Made by a program: the position numbers and the translations under genes | Assembly: GCF_004342025.1 (NCBI RefSeq) | Contig: NZ_SLWN01000023.1 | Coordinates: 1 to 64,000 of the forward strand | DNA: 64,000 nucleotides | Direction: 5' to 3' | DNA from: Kribbella steppae | GTDB taxonomy: Bacteria; Actinomycetota; Actinomycetes; Propionibacteriales; Kribbellaceae | Notes under the pieces: generated by a model | What the model saw: the letters and a program-made list of their open reading frames with translations, nothing else | The model's database searches: none | Told to the model about the DNA's origin: nothing | Part shown: one piece after another, positions 7,064 through 14,689 of the stretch | Numbering within the stretch: the stretch's first letter is position 1 | Layout: each line of letters starts with the position of its first letter

Positions 7064-8374
7064 TCAGAAGAAGGTCCTGACCAGGTCGACGACGACAGGG
7101 TCGGCAGCGTCCGGGTCGTCGACGACCGGGATCAGTCCCCACTTGTCGAACGCCGTACACGGGTGCGAAAGACCGACTCTGAGCTCGTCGCCGATGACAA
7201 CCGGGTCGCCGTCGAACTGCAGGTACCCGTGCTGGTCGTTCAGCTTGGCGACGGTCATCCCGTCCGCCTTCAGCACCGGCTCGCCTTCCGTGCGCGGACG
7301 GATCAGCTGCGGCTCGGGCAGATCCTGGTCGAACGGCAGATCGCGTCGGCCCGCGTCGAAGATCGCCAGTCCCGGCTCGGGTTGCGAGGTGATCCGGACC
7401 CACCCGTGCATCGCGGAAACCAGTCGGTCCCCGTCCGTCCGCGGCGTCTCACCGAGCGGCGAGAGCCGGCGATACATGCCGTCGTCATGCGTGATGTACG
7501 CACCCGATCGGAGCACCACGCGCGCGCCGTCCTCACCGAGTGGAGCCAGCACTCGGGCGACATCATCGAAGTACTGACTGCCTCCAGCGCTCACCACCGG
7601 TACGACGTCCGCGTCGTACAAGCCCTTCTCCCGCAGACGAGTGTGGATCCCGCCCAGCTCGCGGAGGTACGCCCGGACAGTCTCCAGGTCGGACTCGTCG
7701 ACGCCGTGGCCGATGGCACCTTCGTACCCGGCGACCCCTGCGAGCCGCAGTGTGGATGCGTCGGCGATCGCCTGGCCGACGGCCAGTGCGGTCTCGGCGT
7801 CACGGGCACCGGTCCGGCCGTCGAGTCCGCCGACCTCCACCAGTACGTCGAGGGGCCGGGCGTCCGGTCCGACGTACGCCGACCGGGCCGCCTCCATGAT
7901 CTCGACGGTTCGGACCGAGTCGGCCCAGACCAGGACCTCGAACGAAGGGTCGGACGCGAGCTCATCGGCGATCCAGCGCAGTTGCAGCGGGGAGACGACC
8001 GCGTTGGCGATCAGCACTCGGCTGACGCCGTATGCGCGGGCGACGCCGAGCTGGAAGCCGTTCGCGAGGGTGATCGCCCAGGAGCCGGCCTCGAGCTGCA
8101 TGGCCCAGAGGGCAGGGGCCATCGTGGTCTTGCCGTGTGGTGCCAGCTCGACGCCGTGCTTGGCGCACCAGCGGGCCAGGGTGTCCACGTTGTGCCGCAG
8201 GCCGGGTGCGGACAGGGTCAGCAGGGGAGTGGGCAGCTGGGAGAGCCGGGGCTTGTCCGCCAGCACCTCGGCGACGGTCCGGCCCCAGAACGCCGGCGGT
8301 AGTGCCTTGTCCTGCCAGCTCACCTGCTGGTCGGCAAGAGCGGTGAGGGCGTCTGCATCGTAGGAGGCTGGCAT
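7064..8374 (-). CDS. PLP-dependent D-amino-acid deaminase/dehydratase (DSD1/D-threonine aldolase fold)
   Basis: The 436-residue protein has the fold III (alanine-racemase) N-terminal barrel with the PLP lysine at Lys82 (APHGKTTMAP) and the zinc pair His404-x-Cys406 (GLSHPCTAF) seen in eukaryotic-type D-serine dehydratase and D-threonine aldolase. Such enzymes eliminate the beta hydroxyl of D-configured amino acids, releasing ammonia and a 2-keto product. In the context of a deacylase, KDG kinase and KDPG aldolase, D-glucosaminate to 2-keto-3-deoxygluconate is a strong candidate reaction. The ATG at 8374 has AGAGGATC upstream; a longer in-frame extension to 8449 would run over the operator palindrome and is unlikely. 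It is the first gene of the minus-strand operon. Confidence 0.82.
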   Translation of the reverse strand: MPASYDADALTALADQQVSWQDKALPPAFWGRTVAEVLADKPRLSQLPTPLLTLSAPGLRHNVDTLARWCAKHGVELAPHGKTTMAPALWAMQLEAGSWAITLANGFQLGVARAYGVSRVLIANAVVSPLQLRWIADELASDPSFEVLVWADSVRTVEIMEAARSAYVGPDARPLDVLVEVGGLDGRTGARDAETALAVGQAIADASTLRLAGVAGYEGAIGHGVDESDLETVRAYLRELGGIHTRLREKGLYDADVVPVVSAGGSQYFDDVARVLAPLGEDGARVVLRSGAYITHDDGMYRRLSPLGETPRTDGDRLVSAMHGWVRITSQPEPGLAIFDAGRRDLPFDQDLPEPQLIRPRTEGEPVLKADGMTVAKLNDQHGYLQFDGDPVVIGDELRVGLSHPCTAFDKWGLIPVVDDPDAADPVVVDLVRTFF

Positions 8375-8401
8375 CGGATCCTCTGCTGTTGGCTGAGATT
8401 G

Positions 8402-8431
8402 CAGAATACGCAATGGTGATTGCGTATTCTG
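8402..8431. promoter_or_regulatory. Perfect palindromic operator between divergent operons
   Basis: CAGAATACGCAAT (8402-8414) and ATTGCGTATTCTG (8419-8431) are exact inverted copies with a 4-bp centre. The site lies 28 bp from the deaminase start and 88 bp from the kinase start. It contains a TATTCT -10-like hexamer on each strand, and on the plus strand TTGCGT (8420-8425) is 18 bp from TAGCAT (8444-8449). The size and symmetry fit a dimeric repressor; the IclR protein encoded at 9526-10260 is the obvious candidate. Confidence 0.7.
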
Positions 8432-8518
8432 ACTCCACGGTTGTAGCATCGCGCCGGAACCCGCGTCAACGAGACGTGTTCCACCCCCATCCCATCACTT
8501 GCCCGCCGAGGAGTGCCG

Positions 8519-9529
8519 ATGTCCGACCCCGTTGGTGAGACGGGCCCGACCGCGGTCTGCCTCGGTGAGGCGATGATCATGTTCGCCGGGGACGCGGGTG
8601 GTCCGCTGGAGGATGTGGAGTCGTTCCGGCGGTCGGTGGGCGGCGCCGAGTGCAACGTGGCCGGTGGGCTGGCTGCCTTGGGGATCGCGACCAGTTGGAT
8701 CTCGCGGCTCGGTGACGACGGGTTCGGTCGGCACGTACTGCGTGACCTGCAGGAACGTGGCGTCGAGGTCGGGGGTGTCGAGGACGACCCGGATCGGCCG
8801 ACCGGCCTGTATGTGAAGCACTCGATGGATGGCCGCTCGCGGATGCACTACTACCGCTCCGGCTCAGCCGCCTCGGCCATGGACCCGGCTTTCCTGGAGC
8901 AGCCTGCGGTCCGCACACGCCTACAGAGTGCAGAGGTCGTGCACACGACCGGTATCACCGCCGCCATTTCCGCCACGGCTGCCGAGATGCTCGAGCGGCT
9001 GGCTGCTCTGCGCGACACCTACGGCTTCAAGCTGAGTGTCGACCTCAACTGGCGCCCGGCGCTGTGGCGCGACAAGGACCCGGAGCCACTCTGGCGGTTG
9101 CTGCGGGCGGCTGACGTCGTACTGATCGGGGCTGACGAGGCTCAGGTCTTCGCGGGGACCAGTGACCCCGCTGAGCTGCGTGAACGGCTTGGTCCCCGCT
9201 CCACGCTGGTGATGAAGAACGACGCGCATACTGCCCTCGTGCTCGAGCCGGATGGTCGTCGTACCGAGGTCCCGGCGCTCACTGTCGAGGTGGTCGAGCC
9301 GGTAGGCGCTGGTGACGCCTTCGCGGCCGGGTTCCTTGCTGGGACGTTGCAGGGGTTGCCGATGGAGCAGAGGTTGCGGCTGGGGCACCTGGGTGCTGCT
9401 GCGGTGCTGGCCGTGCCGGAGGATCACGCGGCCCCGCTGGACCCTGCTGTCCGTCAGACCCTGTTGAACTGCTCTGACGAGGAGTGGGCCGCCACACAGG
9501 TCGGTCCGGCCGGTGTGAAGCTGCCATGA
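8519..9529 (+). CDS. kdgK: 2-keto-3-deoxygluconate kinase (PfkB family)
   Basis: This 336-residue PfkB-family sugar kinase has the N-terminal GG-containing substrate lid region (VGGAECNVAGGLAALG) and the C-terminal signature EPVGAGDAFAAGF with catalytic Asp266. Overall similarity of the N-terminus (CLGEAMIMF) is to KDG kinases, which make KDPG from KDG; the aldolase for that product is encoded across the divergent promoter. The ATG at 8519 has GAGGAG 5 nt upstream. Its stop overlaps the iclR start (ATGA), giving a kinase-regulator-RidA operon. A fructokinase or ribokinase role cannot be fully excluded, but context argues for KDG. Confidence 0.82.
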   Translation: MSDPVGETGPTAVCLGEAMIMFAGDAGGPLEDVESFRRSVGGAECNVAGGLAALGIATSWISRLGDDGFGRHVLRDLQERGVEVGGVEDDPDRPTGLYVKHSMDGRSRMHYYRSGSAASAMDPAFLEQPAVRTRLQSAEVVHTTGITAAISATAAEMLERLAALRDTYGFKLSVDLNWRPALWRDKDPEPLWRLLRAADVVLIGADEAQVFAGTSDPAELRERLGPRSTLVMKNDAHTALVLEPDGRRTEVPALTVEVVEPVGAGDAFAAGFLAGTLQGLPMEQRLRLGHLGAAAVLAVPEDHAAPLDPAVRQTLLNCSDEEWAATQVGPAGVKLP

Positions 9530-10260
9530 GTCAGAGCCTTGCCAGGGCGTTGCAGATCCTTGCCAGCTTGGGTGAGGGGGACAGGTCGCTGGATCAACTT
9601 GCGACGGAGCTCGACGTACACAAGACAACTGTGCTGCGGCTGCTGCGGACCATGGAGGCAGATAGGTTCGTACGGCGTGACGAGTCGCATCGCTACCGGT
9701 TGGGGTCGCGGCTGTTCTCGCTGGCGGATGCGGCTCGCGAACAGCACGTCGTACGAGCGGTTGCTGCACCGCACCTGCGACAGCTGAACCAGAAGACCGG
9801 GCAGACCGTGCATCTCGCGGCGTGGGAGAACGGTGAGGTGATCTACATCGACAAGCTCGACAGTGTGCGGTCGGTGCGGATGTACTCGCAGGTCGGCGTA
9901 CCGGCTGCCCTGCACTGCACCGCGGTGGGCAAGGTGTTGCTGGCGGCTCAGCCGACGCGGGAGCGGGAGGCGTTGCTGGCGTCGATCGACTACCGCGCGT
10001 TCACACCGCAGACGATCACCGAGTCCGATGCCTTGCGCGACGAACTGGACGAAGTCCGGGCTCAGGGGTGGGCGCAGGACCGGGCGGAGCACGAGTCCTT
10101 CATCAACTGCATCGGCGCACCGGTCACCGACCACGACGGCCGGATCGTCGGGGCCGTGTCCGTCTCGGTGCCCGACGTACTGCTGAACTACGAGCAGGTG
10201 CTCGAGCTCCTGCCCGACCTGCTCGCCAGCACCAAAGCGATCAGTACTGACTACAACTGA
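9526..10260 (+). CDS. IclR-family transcriptional regulator
   Basis: The 244-residue protein has an N-terminal winged helix-turn-helix (SLDQLATELDVHKTTVLRLLRTM at about 21-43) and the C-terminal GAF-like effector domain typical of IclR regulators, which often control sugar-acid or aromatic catabolism. The ATG overlaps the kinase stop, so it is co-transcribed with its presumed targets. The 13-bp-arm palindrome at 8402-8431 is the likely binding site, and KDG or KDPG, common IclR-family effectors, are plausible ligands (inference). Confidence 0.88.
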   Translation: MSQSLARALQILASLGEGDRSLDQLATELDVHKTTVLRLLRTMEADRFVRRDESHRYRLGSRLFSLADAAREQHVVRAVAAPHLRQLNQKTGQTVHLAAWENGEVIYIDKLDSVRSVRMYSQVGVPAALHCTAVGKVLLAAQPTREREALLASIDYRAFTPQTITESDALRDELDEVRAQGWAQDRAEHESFINCIGAPVTDHDGRIVGAVSVSVPDVLLNYEQVLELLPDLLASTKAISTDYN

Positions 10261-10274
10261 GAGGTATGACCCTG

Positions 10275-10679
10275 ATGTCCGACAAGACCGCCGTCTCCAC
10301 CACCGACGCCCCCGCGCCGCTGCCGGTGTACTCGCAGGGTGTCCGCAAGGGCAACATCCTGCAGGTGTCCGGCCAGGGGTCCGTCGACCCGGCCACCGGC
10401 GAGTTCGTCTTCACCGATGACGTGAAGGGCCAGACCACCCGCGTCCTGCAGAACGTCGAGGCGATCCTGACGGCCGGCGGCGGCAGCTTCGACGACGTGG
10501 TGATGATGCGCGTCTACCTCACCACCCGCGACCACTTCGCCGCCATGAACGAGGCGTACGCCGAGTTCGTCTCCACCCGCACGCCGAGCGGCGTCCTGCC
10601 CTCCCGCACCACCGTCTTCACCGGCCTCCCCCGCGAAGACATGCTGGTAGAAATCGACGCCCTCGCCGTCCTGAGCTGA
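10275..10679 (+). CDS. RidA-family enamine/imine deaminase
   Basis: The 134-residue YjgF/YER057c/UK114-type protein hydrolyses reactive 2-aminoacrylate-like enamines/imines released by PLP dehydratases. The C-terminal SRTTVFTGLPREDMLVEIDAL contains the Arg and the LP...VEI segment that form the active site between subunits. GAGAGG at 10259-10264 favours the ATG at 10275 over the one at 10266. Being the third gene of the kinase-IclR operon, it most simply serves the PLP deaminase encoded divergently, which should release an enamine intermediate. Confidence 0.85.
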   Translation: MSDKTAVSTTDAPAPLPVYSQGVRKGNILQVSGQGSVDPATGEFVFTDDVKGQTTRVLQNVEAILTAGGGSFDDVVMMRVYLTTRDHFAAMNEAYAEFVSTRTPSGVLPSRTTVFTGLPREDMLVEIDALAVLS

Positions 10680-10696
10680 CCCTCCCGACCTGCTGT

Positions 10697-10735
10697 GCTA
10701 CCCGGTAGCACCGGGTGCCACGGCGGGGTTACCAT
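10697..10735 (+). promoter_or_regulatory. Palindrome and leaderless-type -10 before antitoxin gene
   Basis: GCTACC-C-GGTAGC (10697-10709) is a perfect palindrome, followed by a second overlapping repeat ACCCGGT/ACCGGGT (10700-10716). TACCAT at 10730-10735 is a -10-like hexamer 6 nt before the antitoxin ATG, implying a leaderless mRNA. Toxin-antitoxin operons are usually repressed by their own antitoxin at such a palindrome. Confidence 0.45.
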
Positions 10736-10741
10736 GGCTCT

Positions 10742-11011
10742 ATGAGCGGACTGCCGGAGATCACCCAGCGCGATCTGCGCATGCGATCCAGGGAGATCAT
10801 GGACGCCGTCCAGGGCGGCCAGATCTTCATCGTCACGCGGGACGGTCACCGCATCGGCGAGCTGGTTCCGCTGCGCAGGCGGCGCCGGTTCGTCCCGCGG
10901 GCCGAGTTCGCCGCCATGTCCAGGACTGCGCCGGAGGTCTCGCTGGACGATTACCCTGCCGATCAGGACGCTCTCGTCGACCAGGAGCCGGACGACCCTT
11001 ATGCCCGGTGA
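10742..11011 (+). CDS. Phd/YefM-type antitoxin
   Basis: The 89-residue protein starts with the prevent-host-death fold (ITQRDLRMRSREIMDAVQGGQIFIVTRDGHRIGELVP), which dimerises and binds DNA. Its acidic, poorly structured C-terminus (SLDDYPADQDALVDQEPDD) would wrap the toxin. It overlaps the downstream PIN gene by 11 nt, the usual toxin-antitoxin coupling. Confidence 0.85.
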   Translation: MSGLPEITQRDLRMRSREIMDAVQGGQIFIVTRDGHRIGELVPLRRRRRFVPRAEFAAMSRTAPEVSLDDYPADQDALVDQEPDDPYAR

Positions 11012-11441
11012 GTACGAGCGGGGCCTGCTCGACACGAACATCGTGATCCTGCGGAGGTCGATCGACCCCGCGGAGCTGCCGGCCGAGATGGCCATCACTG
11101 CCATCACCCTGGCCGAGCTCTCGGCGGGGCCACACCAGGTGCGCACCGACGAGACGTACGACGAGCATGCTGAGCGGGCACGGAGGATGGACATCCTTCA
11201 GCGAGTCGAGAACGAGTTCGACCCGATCCCGTTCGATGCCGACGCCGCCCGGATCTACGGCAGGATCTGTGCCGCCGTCGTCGCCGCGGGCCGGACACCG
11301 CGGCGCCGCATCGCCGACCTGATGATCGCCAGCATCGCGGTGGCCGAGGAATTGCCCCTGTTCACCACCAGCCCGGACGACTTCAAGGGCCTGGAGGACC
11401 TCCTCGCCGTCGTTCCGGTCACCCGGCCGGCCAACCGTTAG
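11001..11441 (+). CDS. vapC: PIN-domain RNase toxin (VapC type)
   Basis: The 146-residue PIN domain carries the acidic metal-binding residues of VapC endoribonucleases: Asp11 (LLDTNIV), Glu39 (LAELSAG), Asp106 (IADLMIA) and Asp126/127 (TSPDDF). VapC toxins typically cut tRNA or rRNA in a Mg-dependent manner; the target is not predictable here. The gene overlaps its antitoxin. The RRR stretch at 101-103 before the third acidic residue is a common feature. Confidence 0.85.
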   Translation: MPGEYERGLLDTNIVILRRSIDPAELPAEMAITAITLAELSAGPHQVRTDETYDEHAERARRMDILQRVENEFDPIPFDADAARIYGRICAAVVAAGRTPRRRIADLMIASIAVAEELPLFTTSPDDFKGLEDLLAVVPVTRPANR

Positions 11442-11671
11442 ATGGTCAGGCGCCGGGTGCCCGGGCGAGGGGTTCGTTGTTGAGTGATCTCTTGTCCGGG
11501 CCTTGGTCCCACCAGAGTTCGTTGTGGGTGGTGAGGTAGGGGTACCACCCGTTGAGGCCGGTGCTGGTGTGGAGGGCGTGGACTAGCGGGTGGCGCGAGT
11601 ACGTCGTGAGTGGCCGGAGCGTACTGAGCCTGCCAGCGATCGATCTGCCGCCAGGACTCGGTGATGGTCAT
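11438..11671 (-). pseudogene. Gene remnant with frameshift, N-terminus SMI1/KNR4-like
   Basis: An ATG overlapping the FAH-hydrolase stop (ATGA) opens a frame whose first ~30 residues (TITESWRQIDRWQAQYAPATH...) resemble the beginning of bacterial SMI1/KNR4 proteins. The rest is compositionally poor (Pro/Arg/His). In another frame the distal 150 bp encode a protein-like segment with strong GC at third codon positions (...LNGWYPYLTTHNELWWDQGP...) ending in TGA. The simplest reading is a gene shortened by internal deletion plus frameshift. Its original length should be well over 150 residues. Identity of the parent is uncertain. Confidence 0.5.
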
Positions 11672-12534
11672 TGGCCGGCGGTCACCGGGTTGGTCAGTAC
11701 GCCGACGCCGGGGATGCGGCACTCCGCCACGTCGCCGGGGTTGATGTGGACGGCTCCCGGCGTACCGGTGGAGATGATGTCGCCAGGGAAGAGCGGCATC
11801 ACCTTGCTGTGGAAGCTGACCAGGAACGCCGGGCTGAAGGCCATGTTCGACACCGTGTTGCTCCGGTGCACGGAGCCGTTGAGCACCGTCGACACCTCAA
11901 CGGCGTCGAGCGAACCCCAGTGCGCGAGTACGGCGTCCAGCCCGGTGATCGTCGGTCCGAACGAGAAGAACCCGGGAAAGTTCTTCGACCGGGTCAGGAA
12001 CCGCGGGTTGCGTTCCAGGATGTCCTCGGCCGTCTGGTCCAGCACCGGCACCACGCCGTACACGTAGTCGAGCGCCTCGTCCTCCTCGACCTGGTAGCAC
12101 TCCCGCCCGATCACCAGCCCGAGCTCGGCCTCGGCCGTCGTCCGGGTGCTCTGCGACGGCACCGGGATCGGATCGCCCGGCCCGATGATCGTGTGATCGC
12201 CCTTCATGAACGAGGCCGGCTCGGTCGGCACGTTCTCGGACAGGTCGCCGGCGTGCTCGAGGTAGTTGAGCCCGATCCCCCAAAGCTTCCGCGGATGCCG
12301 GTACGGCGCCGTGAACGCGACGTCGGCCGGGTCGCGGAACACGTCCACCGGCGCGGAACTCGCAGCAAGAGCCAGCTCGCTCAGCGAGGTCCGACCGAGG
12401 AGTGACAGGAGGTCGCCGTCGAAGCCCGGCACGAGCTCGCGGACCGGCACCACGCCCCGGTCCGGGTCGAGCACCACCGGCTCTTCGTTGCTGCCAGCAA
12501 CCTTCACGGAACCCAGCTGGACCGAACCGGACAT
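11668..12534 (-). CDS. Fumarylacetoacetate hydrolase (FAH) family protein
   Basis: The 288-residue protein has the FAH C-terminal domain with metal ligands Glu135, Glu137 (AEAELG) and Asp166 (VLDQT), plus the closing FPGDIISTGTPG segment. FAH-family enzymes hydrolyse or decarboxylate 2-keto/2-hydroxy acids such as acylpyruvates, oxaloacetate or 2-keto-3-deoxy sugar acids. GGGAG precedes the ATG at 12534. Divergent from an IclR-MFS operon, it probably belongs to the same inducible catabolic function. Its exact substrate is not evident. Confidence 0.82.
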   Translation of the reverse strand: MSGSVQLGSVKVAGSNEEPVVLDPDRGVVPVRELVPGFDGDLLSLLGRTSLSELALAASSAPVDVFRDPADVAFTAPYRHPRKLWGIGLNYLEHAGDLSENVPTEPASFMKGDHTIIGPGDPIPVPSQSTRTTAEAELGLVIGRECYQVEEDEALDYVYGVVPVLDQTAEDILERNPRFLTRSKNFPGFFSFGPTITGLDAVLAHWGSLDAVEVSTVLNGSVHRSNTVSNMAFSPAFLVSFHSKVMPLFPGDIISTGTPGAVHINPGDVAECRIPGVGVLTNPVTAGQ

Positions 12535-12611
12535 GGTGCTCCCAACGTGATCGGCAAGACCTGCGGTCAGCCTAGGTGCCGCGGTGTCCAGCAAGTGAGA
12601 GCGGGCGTCCA

Positions 12612-12634
12612 TTTCCCGTATCGTGGGATATTCT
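12612..12634. promoter_or_regulatory. Possible IclR operator with leaderless -10
   Basis: TTTCCC (12612-12617) and GGGATA (12625-12630) form an imperfect inverted repeat with a 7-bp centre, and TATTCT (12629-12634) ends 6 nt before the ATG at 12641. Overlap of operator and -10 would give autorepression of the IclR gene and could also affect the divergent FAH gene. Confidence 0.4.
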
Positions 12635-12640
12635 TTCGGT

Positions 12641-13489
12641 ATGCAGGAAGACCCGGTGCCGGCTGAGGCTCCCCCTCGAGGGGCGGTGCAGTCGATCGAC
12701 CGGGCAGTGGCGATCCTGCGGTGTTTCGACGCCCGCACTCCCGACCTCGGCATCAGCGATCTGGCCCGCGCCACCGGTCTGTCCACCAGCACCGTGCATC
12801 GGCTCCTGCTGGCGATGCAGGAGAACGGGTTGATCCGCCAGACGGCGCACCGCCGCTACGCGATCGGTCCATTGGTCGCCCAGCTGGCTCACAGCGGCGG
12901 GATCCCGGCCGGCCTGCGCGACGCCGCGATGCCGGTGTTGCGCGCGCTCCGCGACGATACCGAGGAGACCGCGGCCGTGCACGAGTTGCTGCCCAGCGGG
13001 CAACGCGTCGTACTGGACCAGATCGAGAGTCGCCATCAATTGCGTCGTACCTACACGGAGTTCGGCATTCCGGTGCCGTTGCCGCTCGGTGCTCCGGGCA
13101 AGGTGTTGCTCGCGTTCTCGCCGTGGGAACGGCAGGCCGAGGTGCTGTCCGCTCCACTCAGGCAGGTGCTTCCGCAGACCATCACGGATCCCGTCGTACT
13201 GGCCGCTCAGCTTGCCGAGATCCGGACGAAGGGCTTCGCCAAGTCGATGGCGGAACGCACGCCGGGGATCAGGTCTGTCGCGGCACCGGTCTTCGACTTC
13301 TCCGGACAGGCCATCGGCTGTTTGTCGATCTCCGGGCCGGAGATGCGGATGCCGGAGGAACGGCTGGAGGAGTTCGGCGAGCGGATCGTCCCGGCCGCGT
13401 GGTCGGTGTCCGAGTTGCTGGGCGCGACCCCCGCCGAACGAGACCGCTGTACGGCGCGAGCCGCCGCGCCGGCCGGGTCGACCCGATGA
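12641..13489 (+). CDS. IclR-family transcriptional regulator
   Basis: The 282-residue protein has a winged helix-turn-helix (LGISDLARATGLSTSTVHRLLLAM in the N-terminal third) and the IclR effector domain (GKVLLAF, then KGFAKSMAERTPGIRSVAAPVFD). It has a Pro/Arg-rich C-terminal tail. It is divergent from the FAH gene and overlaps the MFS gene by 3 nt (ATGA), so it likely regulates uptake and breakdown of one substrate. The ATG at 12641 is chosen because a -10 lies 7 nt upstream (leaderless) and no ribosome site is visible. Confidence 0.85.
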   Translation: MQEDPVPAEAPPRGAVQSIDRAVAILRCFDARTPDLGISDLARATGLSTSTVHRLLLAMQENGLIRQTAHRRYAIGPLVAQLAHSGGIPAGLRDAAMPVLRALRDDTEETAAVHELLPSGQRVVLDQIESRHQLRRTYTEFGIPVPLPLGAPGKVLLAFSPWERQAEVLSAPLRQVLPQTITDPVVLAAQLAEIRTKGFAKSMAERTPGIRSVAAPVFDFSGQAIGCLSISGPEMRMPEERLEEFGERIVPAAWSVSELLGATPAERDRCTARAAAPAGSTR

Positions 13490-14667
13490 ACCTCTGGCGG
13501 ATCGCCCCGTCCGTATATCTCCCGGCCCTCCTCTACGGCATCGGCCAGGGCGCGATCGCGCCGGTCGTGGCCGTGTCCGCCACCCACCTCGGTGCCTCGG
13601 TCGCCGCAGCCGGACTCGTCGTCGCGGCGGCCGGACTCGGTCAGGTCATCGGCGACATCCCGGCCGGCGCGCTCACCAGCAAGATCGGTGAACGCAGCGC
13701 GATGATCCTCGCGACCGGGCTGGTCGCGCTGGCCCTGGTCGCCTGCCTGCTCGTCCCGACGGCCTGGGGTCTCGCGATCGCGATCGCCGCCACCGGAGTG
13801 GCCGGAGCGGTGTGGGGCCTTGCCCGGCAGGCCTACCTGAGCGAGGCCGTGCCGGTCGAGATGCGGGCTCGCGCGCTGTCCACGCTCGGCGGCGTGCAGC
13901 GGATCGGCTCCTTCATCGGCCCGTTCCTCGGCGCGTTCGCAATGAGGTTCCTCGGCACCGACGGCGCCTACTGGGTCCACCTGGTCGCCGCGGTCCTGGC
14001 CTGCGGCGTGCTGGTGAGCCTGCCTGACATCGAGTCGGTACGACGTACGCGCGGAAGCCGGCCGGTTGCCGCACAGTCGACGTGGACCGTGATCCGGGAA
14101 CACATGCCGGTCTTGCGGACCCTCGGTGTGGGCGCGCTGCTGGTCGGAGCGGTCAGGGCGTCGCGGCAGGTGGTGATTCCGCTGTGGGCGCTGCACATCG
14201 GGCTCGATCCGCAGACCACCAGCATCATCTTCGGGTTGTCCGGCGCGGTCGACATGCTGCTGTTCTATCCGGCCGGGTCGGTGATGGACCGCCTTGGTCG
14301 CAAGTGGGTCGCCGTACCGTCGATGTTCGTCCTCGGGCTGGCGCACCTGCTGCTGCCTCTGACCCACTCGACCGTCACGTTGACGGCGGTCGCGATGCTG
14401 ATGGGCGTCGGGAACGGGCTCGGGGCCGGGGTGATCATGACTTTGGGGGCCGATGCGTCTCCACCGGTCGGCCGGGCTCAGTTCCTGGGGGCATTCAGGT
14501 TGTTCGCCGACACCGGGAACGGTGCTGGGCCGTTGTTGCTGGCGGGGGCGACCGCCGTACTCGGGCTGGCGCCGGCGATCGTGATCATGGCCGCGACCGG
14601 CTGGGCCGCCGCGGCCGCGATGCACCGGTGGATCCCGCCGCATCCGACCCCGGATCGGCCAGGCTGA
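13486..14667 (+). CDS. Major facilitator superfamily transporter
   Basis: The 393-residue membrane protein has about 12 hydrophobic segments arranged as two six-helix halves. It has MFS motif A-like basic turns after TM2 (SKIGERSAMI) and after TM8 (DRLGRKWVAV). Coupled to the IclR gene and next to a FAH hydrolase, it probably imports the hydrolysed organic acid or its precursor, though drug/proton exporters have similar sequences. Translation overlaps the regulator stop. Confidence 0.85.
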   Translation: MNLWRIAPSVYLPALLYGIGQGAIAPVVAVSATHLGASVAAAGLVVAAAGLGQVIGDIPAGALTSKIGERSAMILATGLVALALVACLLVPTAWGLAIAIAATGVAGAVWGLARQAYLSEAVPVEMRARALSTLGGVQRIGSFIGPFLGAFAMRFLGTDGAYWVHLVAAVLACGVLVSLPDIESVRRTRGSRPVAAQSTWTVIREHMPVLRTLGVGALLVGAVRASRQVVIPLWALHIGLDPQTTSIIFGLSGAVDMLLFYPAGSVMDRLGRKWVAVPSMFVLGLAHLLLPLTHSTVTLTAVAMLMGVGNGLGAGVIMTLGADASPPVGRAQFLGAFRLFADTGNGAGPLLLAGATAVLGLAPAIVIMAATGWAAAAAMHRWIPPHPTPDRPG

Positions 14668-14689
14668 TCGGAACCGATTTGGTTCCCGC

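Noticed and set aside
12721..14667. IclR-MFS fusion protein
   Set aside because: The N-terminal part is an out-of-frame translation of the IclR gene; the transporter starts at ATG 13486, overlapping the IclR TGA.
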